DNA of 42,382 nucleotides from Brevundimonas nasdae. Its GTDB lineage: Bacteria > Pseudomonadota > Alphaproteobacteria > Caulobacterales > Caulobacteraceae. Positions within the stretch are counted from its first letter, which is position 1. Every line of letters begins with the position of its first letter. The DNA lies in assembly GCF_016654005.1 (NCBI RefSeq), contig NZ_JAEPWN010000017.1:1-42382 (forward strand), in the 5' to 3' direction. A program made the position numbers and the translations under genes. The notes beneath the pieces are model-generated. The model saw only the letters and a program-made list of their open reading frames with translations. It ran no database searches and had not been told where the DNA came from. This document shows, one piece after another, positions 31,617 to 39,363 of this stretch.

Positions 31617-32180
31617 ATGCCTAGCCTAGATTACTTCCCTCTGGTCACTGACCGCCTGACCCTTAGACCAATCAGAGCCGCCGACTTCCCCGCCTACGCC
31701 ACCTATCACGGCCGCGCGGATGTCTATCGCTTCCTCTACGCGGCGCCGCCGCAGAACCAGGCGCTTGAAGCCCAGTTCTTGGACGCTACGCAGCCGAAAT
31801 TCGCCGAAGATGGAGACGTCTTCCGCCTGGCCGTCACCTTGACGGGCAAAGACGAAATGATCGGCGAAGTTCTGCTCAAGCTGGCCAATCAATCGGCCGC
31901 GCAGGGGGAAGTCGGCTATATCTTCAACCCCGCCTGGGCCGGACACGGTTATGCCGTCGAAGCGGTAAAGGCCCTGGTGCGCGTGGGGTTTGAACAAGCC
32001 GGGCTGCATCGGATCTTCGCACGCCTCGACGCGGCGAACGCTGGCTCGGTCGCCTTGATGCGGCGCCTCGGGTTTCGACGCGAGGCGCACCTGATCCAGA
32101 ACGACTGCTTCGACGGCATCTGGGGCGATGAGTTCATCTACGCCCTCCTTCGATCCGAGTGGATGGCGCGCCCCGCGTAA
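31617..32180 (+). CDS. GNAT acetyltransferase, RimJ/RimL-like
   Basis: A 187-residue GNAT N-acetyltransferase. It opens with the RimJ/RimL-type LVTDRLTLRPIRAADFPAYATYH and holds the acetyl-CoA loop region EVGYIFNPAWAGHGYAVEAVKALVRVGFE (motif A) and ANAGSVALMRRLGFRRE (motif B). Relatives acetylate ribosomal protein N-termini or small molecules. The start is uncertain: ATGs at 31581, 31608 and 31617 are in frame and none has a strong ribosome site; the last gives the usual short leader. It lies 133 bases after the IorB-like gene with no visible terminator, but seems unrelated to the pathway. It is the last intact gene before the truncated dusA. Confidence 0.85.
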   Translation: MPSLDYFPLVTDRLTLRPIRAADFPAYATYHGRADVYRFLYAAPPQNQALEAQFLDATQPKFAEDGDVFRLAVTLTGKDEMIGEVLLKLANQSAAQGEVGYIFNPAWAGHGYAVEAVKALVRVGFEQAGLHRIFARLDAANAGSVALMRRLGFRREAHLIQNDCFDGIWGDEFIYALLRSEWMARPA

Positions 32181-32320
32181 CGCCTCGTCGCCTTTGAGAC
32201 AGGTCTCGCCTATATAGCGCCCCTCACACCCGGCCTGGCCCCGCCATGTTCTGGACGGGAGCTTCGACCAGGCCGCCATTTTCCTGTGCGCTCCGTGTGC
32301 GCTGAGATATTGCTCAAACA

Positions 32321-32389
32321 ATGCCCCAGAACCAATCCCGCAAACTCTCCGTCGCCCCGATGATGGATGGTGCTGATTATGGTGTGTAA
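32321..32389 (+). pseudogene. dusA: 5' end of dusA (tRNA-dihydrouridine synthase A), cut by integration
   Basis: From the ATG at 32321 the frame reads MPQNQSRKLSVAPMMD, the hallmark start of DusA (RRLSVAPMMDWTD), and then leaves the family at codon 17 (GADYGV, stop at 32387-32389). DusA reduces uridines in the tRNA D-loop. The 5' end of dusA is a known attachment hotspot for prophages and genomic islands. Here the break falls in the codons for VAPMMD, and a recombinase remnant on the opposite strand begins at once beyond it, so this is the left junction of an integrated island. The AT-rich TATATAGCG at about 32212-32220 may be part of the native dusA promoter. The rest of dusA is not in this window. 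Confidence 0.78.
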
Positions 32390-33228
32390 TCAGTAGGTTG
32401 TGGGGCGACGTGTGCAAAATTTGCACACGCAGTTCTGGTTTTCTTTCCTTTTCGTTCTCGCGAACGAGCACGAATTCCCACGTCAATGACTCGGCGGCCC
32501 ACGGAGACCGCGCTTCGTCCGCTGCCGTTGGCAGCTGCTCCCGGTAGCTTTCTAGTTGTGCCGTCCCTTTGACCGTGAGCTCCATGCAGACGGTGTTCAC
32601 AGCGGTCGGGGCGACTCAAGCGTCTGTCGATCGCGGATAGATTCAACATGTCGATATAGAAGTTCGAATCGCGCCGGGCGCGCCACTTCGGTTTAAAACC
32701 GAGAACTCCGCCAGCGGCGGCGTAACTCCCACCATCGCTAGACGCCAAGGCCCGCAGAAGCTCGGTTCGTGAGCCGATGATGCGCGCCTCGGTCTTGCTG
32801 ATGACCTCCACGCGCTGCGTTAGGGCCCGCAGGTGATCCCGACGATAGCCGCTGGTGCGATCCCGTAGCTTGCGCCGTGCGGCGGTGGCGAAGCGCGCCA
32901 AGGCGTCCGGTGTGATCGTCGGCGCCAGCCGCTCCACAGACGCGCTGATTCGCTCAGCGTCTGCTCTGGCCTGATCGCGGACGCCGGAGAGTTCAGCGAC
33001 CCGATCCTTCAGCGAGGCGTCGTCCGGCGACAGCAGACCGTTCTCGATAGCTTCGTAGAGCCGATTGAGCTTGGCCTCGGCCTCAGTGGCGCGCTTGCGC
33101 ATCTCCGCGACATGGCCGCGCCTCTGGTCAGCCCATTCCTCCCGACGATCCAGAAGTTGCTCCATTAACGCCGCGAGACGCTGCGGATCGGCGGAACAAA
33201 ATAGCTGCTGAGCACGCGGACTTTTCAA
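32377..33228 (-). pseudogene. Large serine recombinase, C-terminal fragment
   Basis: This 283-residue frame matches only the C-terminal part of a large serine recombinase. It contains the coiled-coil segment (AEMRKRATEAEAKLNRLYEAIENG, DRVAELSGVRDQARADAERI) and the end signature LTQRVEVISKTEARIIGSRTELLRALAS, then FKPKWRARRDSN. The catalytic Ser domain and the Cys-rich zinc-ribbon region that should lie upstream (higher coordinates) are gone: similarity stops at about 33205, where another protein's tail begins on the other strand. The gene points at the dusA junction, the usual position for the recombinase that made the insertion, but it can no longer act. The last 95 or so residues are probably read-through beyond the natural end. 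Confidence 0.75.
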
Positions 33229-33602
33229 CCGATGCCTATCGAGCGGTAGCCAAGGATTTCTACACGGACTTGCGGGAGACGTGGGAGCGCTTCGTTGAGG
33301 AGGTATTGCTAGGGAAGACCGTTGAGCGCTTTAACTCTGAAGTGAAAACGCAGAGCCTCAAGAATGTTGTCGTCGAAGATTCGGACTACAAGACGGTCTA
33401 TTGGGCGATGAAGCGCGTTTCCGAACGTTCTGGCCATGACATGGCTGCCGGAAAGAACGTTCCTGCGCCTACGCCTGATGACATGAAAGCCGACCTAGAC
33501 GAGCTTGAGACCTTCCGTATTCAGGTTGCCAAGCGCGGAAAGGATCAAGCGAAGGTTCGCGAGGCTCTGGAGGAAGCGCCCAAGGCTCAGGTGTTTGGCT
33601 AG
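33207..33602 (+). pseudogene. C-terminal fragment of a large ATPase-like protein
   Basis: From about 33207 the plus strand encodes the in-frame segment AAEHADFSTDAYRAVAKDF, continuing to TAG at 33600-33602 and including ETWERFVEEVLLGKTVERF and VERF-EVKTQSLKNVVV. This resembles the end of long P-loop ATPases of the AAA_13 kind that occur in defence and mobile loci; I am only moderately sure of the family. No Walker motifs are present, because the N-terminal part is missing. The break coincides with the break in the serine recombinase on the other strand. An internal TTG at 33270 could start a 110-residue product, but I see no good ribosome site for it. Confidence 0.55.
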
Positions 33603-33627
33603 GTTCGCTTGCGCCCATCAGGTCGTG

Positions 33628-33678
33628 TGATATATAAAAACATATCAAACGTCATTTTTGATATGTTTTTATATATCA
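33628..33678. promoter_or_regulatory. Perfect 22-bp inverted repeat upstream of the HipBA-like pair
   Basis: A left arm at 33628-33649 and a right arm at 33657-33678 are perfect complements around a 7-base centre. The sequence is strongly AT-rich (TGATATATAAAAACATATC at the left end) in an otherwise GC-rich window. A further CGTGTGATAT copy occurs at about 33700-33709, matching the left flank at 33625-33633. It probably acts as the operator of the HTH antitoxin, and may also end the upstream transcript as a hairpin. Confidence 0.7.
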
Positions 33679-33736
33679 GAAATTGACATTTCCATCCTCC
33701 GTGTGATATGTAATGCGGCATCAAAGGATGTGTTTG

Positions 33737-34348
33737 ATGCGGGATAATATATCGAAGCTGTACAGCCTTGAGCAAATAGCCAGCGCGCTCAAAGAGGCTC
33801 GCCACAATAAAGGATGGAGTCAGCGTGAGCTGAGTGCTCGTTCGCGCATTGCCCAACCGCAGATTTCGCGGTTTGAAAATGGCGATGTCGACATGCAGCT
33901 GTCGAGCCTGATCGAGTTGGCCAGGACGCTCGATCTCGATCTCCAGCTTGTCCCCCGCTCAGCCGTTCAAGCGGTCGCTGCGGTCGTGAAGGAGCGCGAG
34001 GGGGAGGCCGAAGAGGCGGCGCTACGCAAAACGCTCAAACGCCTTATCCAGGTGGTCAGCACCTTTGAGCAGACGCACCCTCATCTGACGAGCATTTTGC
34101 ACCTCAAGGATGCGGCGCTCGAAGTCGAGGAAATGGCTTATATCCTCGTCCCGAAAGCGGCCAATCAGGTGATCGGCGGCGTCGCCCAACGTCTCGAAGA
34201 TTTAGCAACAACCAAAAAACGGTCGCCTGCCCGGTTCTCCCGCGACATCAAGGCCGCAACCCACGAGCTGCGCACCCTGCGCAACATCGCCGTGCACGGC
34301 CAAGGCCTCAAGCAGATGCCAGCCTATAGCCTCGATGAGGAGGACTAG
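33737..34348 (+). CDS. HipB-like XRE-family antitoxin/repressor
   Basis: A 203-residue DNA-binding protein. Residues 8-70 are an XRE helix-turn-helix (SLEQIASALKEARHNKGWSQRELS, then SRIAQPQISRFENGD). A helical C-terminal extension of about 130 residues follows, longer than in E. coli HipB (88 residues). The start is the ATG at 33737, behind AAAGGA at 33723-33728; two upstream ATGs lack such a site. Its TAG stop is followed directly by the ATG of the HipA-like gene. As in HipBA modules it should bind the kinase, neutralise it and repress the promoter, here through the 22-bp inverted repeat. The extension may be the kinase-binding part or a separate dimer domain. Confidence 0.82.
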   Translation: MRDNISKLYSLEQIASALKEARHNKGWSQRELSARSRIAQPQISRFENGDVDMQLSSLIELARTLDLDLQLVPRSAVQAVAAVVKEREGEAEEAALRKTLKRLIQVVSTFEQTHPHLTSILHLKDAALEVEEMAYILVPKAANQVIGGVAQRLEDLATTKKRSPARFSRDIKAATHELRTLRNIAVHGQGLKQMPAYSLDEED

Positions 34349-35569
34349 ATGGCCGCTGACGTTCTTGAAGTTCTCCTTGGTGGCCGACCGATTGGCGCAC
34401 TCACCGCACTCAACGGGGACCGTTCGGTGTTCTCGTTCACGGATGAGTATGCCGATGACGCCGCGCGGCCGACGCTCAGCCTCTCGTTCAAAGATGCGCA
34501 TGGCGGCCTGATCCGCGACTTCAACCACCAGCAAACCCGGCTGCTGCCGTTCTTCTCGAACCTGCTGCCGGAAGGATCGCTGCGCGACTACTTGGCGAAG
34601 CGTGCCCATGTGAAGGTCGTGCGGGAATATCCACTGCTCGAAGTGCTTGGGCCGGATCTACCCGGCGCGGTCACTGTCCGCCCGGCTGGGGCGGGGACGG
34701 TTGACGATGAGGAGCTGCCGGAAGCTGTCCAGGCGAAGCCGGGGAAAGGCCCGCTTCGCTTTTCGCTGGCGGGCGTGCAGCTCAAGTTCTCAGCAGTCGA
34801 AAAGGCGCGGGGCGGGTTGACCATCCCGGCGAGTGGTGCGGGCGGTGACTGGATCATCAAGCTGCCTTCAACGCGCTTTGCCGGCGTATCCGAGAACGAG
34901 TTCTCGATGATGAAATTGGCAAGCGGGATGGGCATGGATGTGCCGGAAGTCCGCCTCATGCCGCTGGATGAAATCGAAGGCTTGCCCGACGGGATCGGCA
35001 AGATCGAGGAGGGCGCCTTCGCTATCCGTCGTTTCGATCGCACGGGTGATGGCGGTCTGGTTCATATCGAGGACTTCGCCCAGGTCTTCGGCATCTATCC
35101 CGAAGACAAGTATGGAAAGGGCAGCTACCGCTCGATCGCACGGGTGCTCTGGATCGAAACGGGCGAGGCGGGCATCCGCGAGTTCATCACGCGGCTCATA
35201 TTCAACACCCTCATCGGCAATGCCGATATGCACCTCAAAAACTGGTCGCTCATCTACCCGGGTGGCAGGACGCCGCAGCTCGCTCCAGCCTACGATTTCC
35301 TGTCGACGACGGTCTACATTCCCGACGATAGCATGGCGCTGCGGTTTGGCCGCTCCAAGCTCATGACCGATCTGAGCATCGACGAAATCACCTACATGGC
35401 CGCCAAGGCGGGGCTCCCGGAAACCTTGGCGCGGACGGCGGCGCTCGAAGCCGTCGAACGCTTCCGGGATGTTTGGCCGCGGGAGCGGGCAAACCTTCCC
35501 GTCTCGAAGGATGTAGCGGCAGAGATTGAACGGCTGCTGGCGGCGGTGCCAATCGCCAGCGGTCGATAA
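34349..35569 (+). CDS. HipA-like serine/threonine kinase toxin
   Basis: A 406-residue HipA-family kinase. The N-terminal subdomain includes FFSNLLPEGSLRDYLAKRA. The P-loop Ser segment RFSLAGVQLK (Ser139) corresponds to the autophosphorylated loop of HipA. The catalytic loop is GNADMHLKNWSL (Asp293, Asn298), and the Mg-binding Asp316 lies in PAYDFLST. In E. coli HipA inactivates glutamyl-tRNA synthetase by phosphorylation, leading to growth arrest and persistence; the target here is unknown. All key residues are present, so the toxin is probably active. It starts right after the antitoxin stop with a GAGGAGGA ribosome site inside the antitoxin end. It sits in the mobile region beyond dusA. Confidence 0.88.
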   Translation: MAADVLEVLLGGRPIGALTALNGDRSVFSFTDEYADDAARPTLSLSFKDAHGGLIRDFNHQQTRLLPFFSNLLPEGSLRDYLAKRAHVKVVREYPLLEVLGPDLPGAVTVRPAGAGTVDDEELPEAVQAKPGKGPLRFSLAGVQLKFSAVEKARGGLTIPASGAGGDWIIKLPSTRFAGVSENEFSMMKLASGMGMDVPEVRLMPLDEIEGLPDGIGKIEEGAFAIRRFDRTGDGGLVHIEDFAQVFGIYPEDKYGKGSYRSIARVLWIETGEAGIREFITRLIFNTLIGNADMHLKNWSLIYPGGRTPQLAPAYDFLSTTVYIPDDSMALRFGRSKLMTDLSIDEITYMAAKAGLPETLARTAALEAVERFRDVWPRERANLPVSKDVAAEIERLLAAVPIASGR

Positions 35570-35587
35570 GCGAGCGCTGGGGGCGAC

Positions 35588-36568
35588 ATGCTGAAATGGC
35601 TGTTCGGAGCCAAAGAGGGTTCGGCTGAGACGGCCACGCGCGCCTCAGCCGGTCGCCGCATTCGCCGACAAACTCTGGACGACAGCCTTGGCAGCATTGT
35701 CCATATCCCGGAGCTGAAGTTCATCGGTCACTGTGTCCAGTCACCGAATGGGCGCTACGCGCTCCTCTGGCGGGACGGCAACGACGAAGGGACAAGGGGC
35801 GGGGCCAGAGAATCTGGCTTGGGCCGCTACTATCTCATTGATGGCGATGTCGTCGTGGCTGAGGGTCGGGTCGAGCGGCCTAACAGCGGCCATGTTGCGG
35901 ACAACGGCACTTTCACCCTCAACGACTGGCGGTTCACCTCCGCGCTCTGCGGGAGGTTCCTCGCCTTCCGCGCGGACGGTAGCCCGATCATCGCCCGTGA
36001 TTTTGCGGCGAACATCTATGAGAGCGGCTTGTCACCAGACGGGCGTTTGGCCGTCTGCCAAGCGTGCAATGCGCCAAACTCTGAGGATAGTTCGCGGCTG
36101 GTCATCTTCGACCTCGAAGCCGGGGTTGAGACAGGGAGCTGCGTGCCGGAGTCGGGCTGGGCGGCCAGCTACGAGTTTCCGACGGATCGGCCCGTTGTGC
36201 GGCTGGTCTATCTCAAGGGTGAAGGCTTCGATTACGGCCTCGACGGCACGTTCCTGGAGCGAGAAAAATGGGTCGAGGCGTCCCTTGCCAAGGGTGACGT
36301 GTATGTCGTCCATCGCCTGCTGCGCGCTGCCGGCGACGTGCCGCCGCCGGATTTGGCGAACCGATGCGTGCTGAGCCTCGACAGTTTCCTTGTCAACGCA
36401 GGTGATCCCGACCCGCGCACGCGGGCCTTGGCGCTAAAACTCAAAGGTTCCTGCCTTGAGGTCTTGGGCGACTATCCCGGTGCGCTGCGGAGCTACGATT
36501 CAGCTCTGGCGCTCGATCCGAGAATCGGTGTGAAGCGTCGCGCCGACCGGATGCGAAAGGAGCTCTAA
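35588..36568 (+). CDS. Hypothetical protein, beta-rich with C-terminal TPR-like helices
   Basis: A 326-residue protein that I cannot assign. Residues 40-225 contain repeated short beta-type stretches (SPNGRYALLWRDG, LNDWRFTSALCGRFLAF, LSPDGRLAVC, SSRLVIFDLEAG), reminiscent of WD40/propeller-like blades with the S-P-[ND]-G-R turn. Residues 275-320 (DPRTRALALKLKGSCLEVLGDYPGALRSYDSALALDP) form a TPR-like helical pair. No signal peptide or membrane helix is present. It begins 18 bases after the HipA stop with a GGGGGCGAC site and may be co-transcribed with the toxin-antitoxin pair. A role in sensing or in binding the toxin is only a guess from position. Confidence 0.7.
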   Translation: MLKWLFGAKEGSAETATRASAGRRIRRQTLDDSLGSIVHIPELKFIGHCVQSPNGRYALLWRDGNDEGTRGGARESGLGRYYLIDGDVVVAEGRVERPNSGHVADNGTFTLNDWRFTSALCGRFLAFRADGSPIIARDFAANIYESGLSPDGRLAVCQACNAPNSEDSSRLVIFDLEAGVETGSCVPESGWAASYEFPTDRPVVRLVYLKGEGFDYGLDGTFLEREKWVEASLAKGDVYVVHRLLRAAGDVPPPDLANRCVLSLDSFLVNAGDPDPRTRALALKLKGSCLEVLGDYPGALRSYDSALALDPRIGVKRRADRMRKEL

Positions 36569-36781
36569 TCTCCCAACGTCCGCTTTGCGCAAGGGTCCGG
36601 TGGCACCGCTTTTGACTCCAAGGCGAACTAAGGGATGTCAGCTTCTAGCCAATTAACCTTCAACGGCGTGCGCTCGATAACGAGGATAGGGCTGGACCTT
36701 TGGCCGATTTCGCAACGCCAGTTGCTGGACGTAACGGCTGCGCTTGAGTTATTTGGTCGTTCCTGACGGCGGGGTGAAACG

Positions 36782-38305
36782 ATGCGTGCAGCTTGGATCG
36801 GTTCAGTTGCTGTCGGCGTTTTGGCCGGATCAGCGCCGAACGCCCTTGCGGCGGTCTCCCAAGTTCAGGCCGCGCCCCAAGAGGCGGCCCAAGGCGTGGC
36901 CACAGTCGCTCTGACCTTTGCGGCTGCTCAACAACGTTTGCGCTCCAATTCCAGTCTCGGTCGCGCTGCGGGCTATGGGATGCAGGCCGCGAGGGCCCAG
37001 GCGGATGTGGCTGCCGGGCTGAATCGGCCGACCGTAGCGCTCGATGCTCAGTTGATCCGTTATCGCAAAACATTCGATCTCTCGCTGGGTGACACGCTGG
37101 ACCGCGCGCAGGCCGAGCTCGGCGCCGCCATTCCTGGGCTCATCGCGGACTTGCCCGGTGTGCCGGGTGACATGTTGCAGAGTGTCGGTCAGCGGCTGGA
37201 AGCGGCGCTTCCCGAATTTTTCGCCGCCTTGCCGCAAGACGTCCGACTGCAGATCGACGACACGACCTTTCGCCCCACAGTGACGGCGCTTCAGCCGATC
37301 TACACCGGCGGCGCAATCCCAGCCTTACGACGAGCGGCGTCGGCCAATGTGGATCTGGCGCAGGCGAAACAGCAGGAAGCGGTCAGTCTGGAGGACGTAA
37401 ATCTGGCGCGGGCTTACTTTGGCCAGGTGCTGGCAGCCGAAGCACTGAAGATCGCACGGGAGACCCGTGACGGCTTCGATCTGCATTTGCGCAACGCTCG
37501 ACTGCTGGAATCGCAAGGCGTGCTCAGCCACGCCCAGACGCTTCAGGTGGAAGTCGCCCGCGATGCGGCGCAGCGGCAGGTCAACAGGGCCGAACTGGAG
37601 CACGACAACGCCGTGGCGTCCCTCGCCAGAGTCGTTGACACCAATGACGCCGTCGTTCCCACCACGCCCCTGTTCGTAAACCGCGACCCAGTCGGTCCCG
37701 CCGGCGTGTTTCTTGACCAGGCAAGCCAGGCGAACGCTCGCCTTGCGCAGGCTCAAGCCGGGCGCGATCTGGCCGAGGCGGGCGCCGATCTTGCAGCGTC
37801 ACGAATGAAGCCGTCCGTCTATGCATTCGGAACCTACAACTTGAATCCAGACGACGCTCTGCCGACCGAGCCGGATTGGGCGGTAGGGATCGGCGCCCGC
37901 TACACTCTGATATCGACGGTGGATCGACGACGCATGCTGGGCGCAGCGCGCGCTCAGGCCTCGGCTGCTGCGGAGGTGGAACGACAGGCTCGAGACGACG
38001 CCCGATTGCTGGTCACGCGAGCCTATAATCAGGCGGAATTGGCGCGTCGTCAGTTTTTGAGCATGGACAGCAGCCTGCAGGCCGCCAGCGAGAATCTTAG
38101 GGTTCAGGAGGTTGGGTTCCGTGAAGGCGAGGCCACTGCCGCCTCGGTCGTTGACGCCCGCAATCTTCTGGGGGGCGCGCGTTTGCAACGCGCGGCAGCA
38201 GCTTTCGAATATGATCTCAGTCTGGCCGCCCTGCTAGCGGCGTCGGGAAGCGATCTGACCTTGAACGACTATCTGCAACGCGAAGATCGGATCAGCGCGC
38301 CATGA
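36782..38305 (+). CDS. TolC-family outer-membrane efflux protein
   Basis: A 507-residue outer-membrane channel protein of the TolC/OEP family. A signal peptide (VAVGVLAGSAPNALA) is followed by two OEP-type halves with long helices, for example TLQVEVARDAAQRQVNRAELEHDNAVASLARV and VERQARDDARLLVTRAYNQAELARRQFLSM, and the motif EGEATAASVVDARNLLGGARLQ near the end. It would form the exit duct of a tripartite exporter. It leads the operon with the HlyD-type adaptor (ATGA overlap) and the ABC-2 permease. The upstream gap 36569-36781 has no gene and should hold the promoter; I see no clear regulator site there. Confidence 0.9.
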   Translation: MRAAWIGSVAVGVLAGSAPNALAAVSQVQAAPQEAAQGVATVALTFAAAQQRLRSNSSLGRAAGYGMQAARAQADVAAGLNRPTVALDAQLIRYRKTFDLSLGDTLDRAQAELGAAIPGLIADLPGVPGDMLQSVGQRLEAALPEFFAALPQDVRLQIDDTTFRPTVTALQPIYTGGAIPALRRAASANVDLAQAKQQEAVSLEDVNLARAYFGQVLAAEALKIARETRDGFDLHLRNARLLESQGVLSHAQTLQVEVARDAAQRQVNRAELEHDNAVASLARVVDTNDAVVPTTPLFVNRDPVGPAGVFLDQASQANARLAQAQAGRDLAEAGADLAASRMKPSVYAFGTYNLNPDDALPTEPDWAVGIGARYTLISTVDRRRMLGAARAQASAAAEVERQARDDARLLVTRAYNQAELARRQFLSMDSSLQAASENLRVQEVGFREGEATAASVVDARNLLGGARLQRAAAAFEYDLSLAALLAASGSDLTLNDYLQREDRISAP

Positions 38306-39363
38306 GCGATACGCCTCCCTTTGCCGATGCCCCGACAAACGGTGCGCCGACCATTGCGGCCGGTCGTACGTCTGCACGACGACGCGTTCTGCCTGTGATC
38401 GTAGGCGTCGGTCTCGTGCTGCTGATCGGCTTCATCATCGTGGGCCTCTTCCTTGCGGCGCGTCCTGCCAAGGATCAGGTTCAGGGCATGGTCGAGGCCG
38501 AAACCTTCACCGTTGCGACCAAGGTGCCCAGCCGCGTGGAGCGTTTCCTCGCGTCACAGGGCGATCACGTGAAGGCAGGTCAAGAGTTGGCTCTGATGAG
38601 CAGCCCGGAGGTTGCAGCAAAGGAGGCTCAAGCCCGCGCCTTGCTTCAGTCGAGTGAGGCCATTCAGTCGATGAGCCGCGAAGGCGCTCGCCGCGAAGAT
38701 GTGAAGTCGGTCGAGTCCGTCTGGCGCGCCGCTCAGGCGACGGCTCGTTTGGCGGACCAGACTGCGCGGCGGGCGGAAAATCTGTTCGCCGAAGGCGTGA
38801 TTTCCGCCCAACGCCGTGACGAAGCCGTGGCCGCTCGCGCTGCTACAGCCTCGCAGTCCGAAGCCGCCCGTCAGCAGTATCTGAAGGCGTTGGCAGGGAC
38901 ACGGCCGCAGGAAAAATCCGTTGCCGATGCCAATGTGCAAGGCGCGCAGGCCGCAGTCGCCGAGGTCCAAAGCCTCCAGGGTGAGACACGACTGCTTGCT
39001 CCAAACGACGGCGAGGTTGCGGAGCGTTTCGCCAATGTCGGCGAGCTCGTGCTCACGGGCGTGCCAGTCTTCACAATCGTGGACATCGGCGACCCTTGGG
39101 TTACGTTCAGTGTGCGCGAGGATCAGTTTCGCGATCTGAAAATCGGCGCGATCGTGCGTGGCGATGTGCCCGCACTCGGCCTCGCTGACGTCGCCTTCCG
39201 GATCACCGCCATCAATCCTCAAGGTGAGTTCGCCACCTGGCGCTCAACCCGGCAGTCGAGCGGCTATGACGTGCGAAGCTTTCAGGTCAAGGCCAAGCCT
39301 GTTCGACCTGTCAGCGGCCTGAGGCCTGGCATGAGCGTGCTGTTCGATTGGTCCGCACGGTGA
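38302..39363 (+). CDS. HlyD-family periplasmic adaptor (membrane fusion protein)
   Basis: A 353-residue membrane fusion protein. One N-terminal membrane helix (VLPVIVGVGLVLLIGFIIVGLFL) anchors it. It has a split biotinyl-lipoyl-like domain (VPSRVERFLASQGDHVKAGQELALM, and LLAPNDGEVAERFANVGELVLTGVPVFTIVD), a long coiled-coil hairpin of about 120 residues rich in Ala, Glu and Arg between the halves, and a beta-barrel end. It links the inner-membrane permease with the TolC-like channel. Four-base overlaps on both sides (ATGA at the start, GTGA at the end) show tight translational coupling. The closest arrangement known to me is the YhiI/YbhG-type adaptor that serves ABC-2 exporters. Confidence 0.92.
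   Translation: MSDTPPFADAPTNGAPTIAAGRTSARRRVLPVIVGVGLVLLIGFIIVGLFLAARPAKDQVQGMVEAETFTVATKVPSRVERFLASQGDHVKAGQELALMSSPEVAAKEAQARALLQSSEAIQSMSREGARREDVKSVESVWRAAQATARLADQTARRAENLFAEGVISAQRRDEAVAARAATASQSEAARQQYLKALAGTRPQEKSVADANVQGAQAAVAEVQSLQGETRLLAPNDGEVAERFANVGELVLTGVPVFTIVDIGDPWVTFSVREDQFRDLKIGAIVRGDVPALGLADVAFRITAINPQGEFATWRSTRQSSGYDVRSFQVKAKPVRPVSGLRPGMSVLFDWSAR

Noticed and set aside
32655..32690. A GTTCGAATC stretch resembling a tRNA T-loop (possible att or tRNA end)
   Set aside because: No acceptor stem, anticodon arm or CCA end could be folded around it, and it lies inside the recombinase reading frame.
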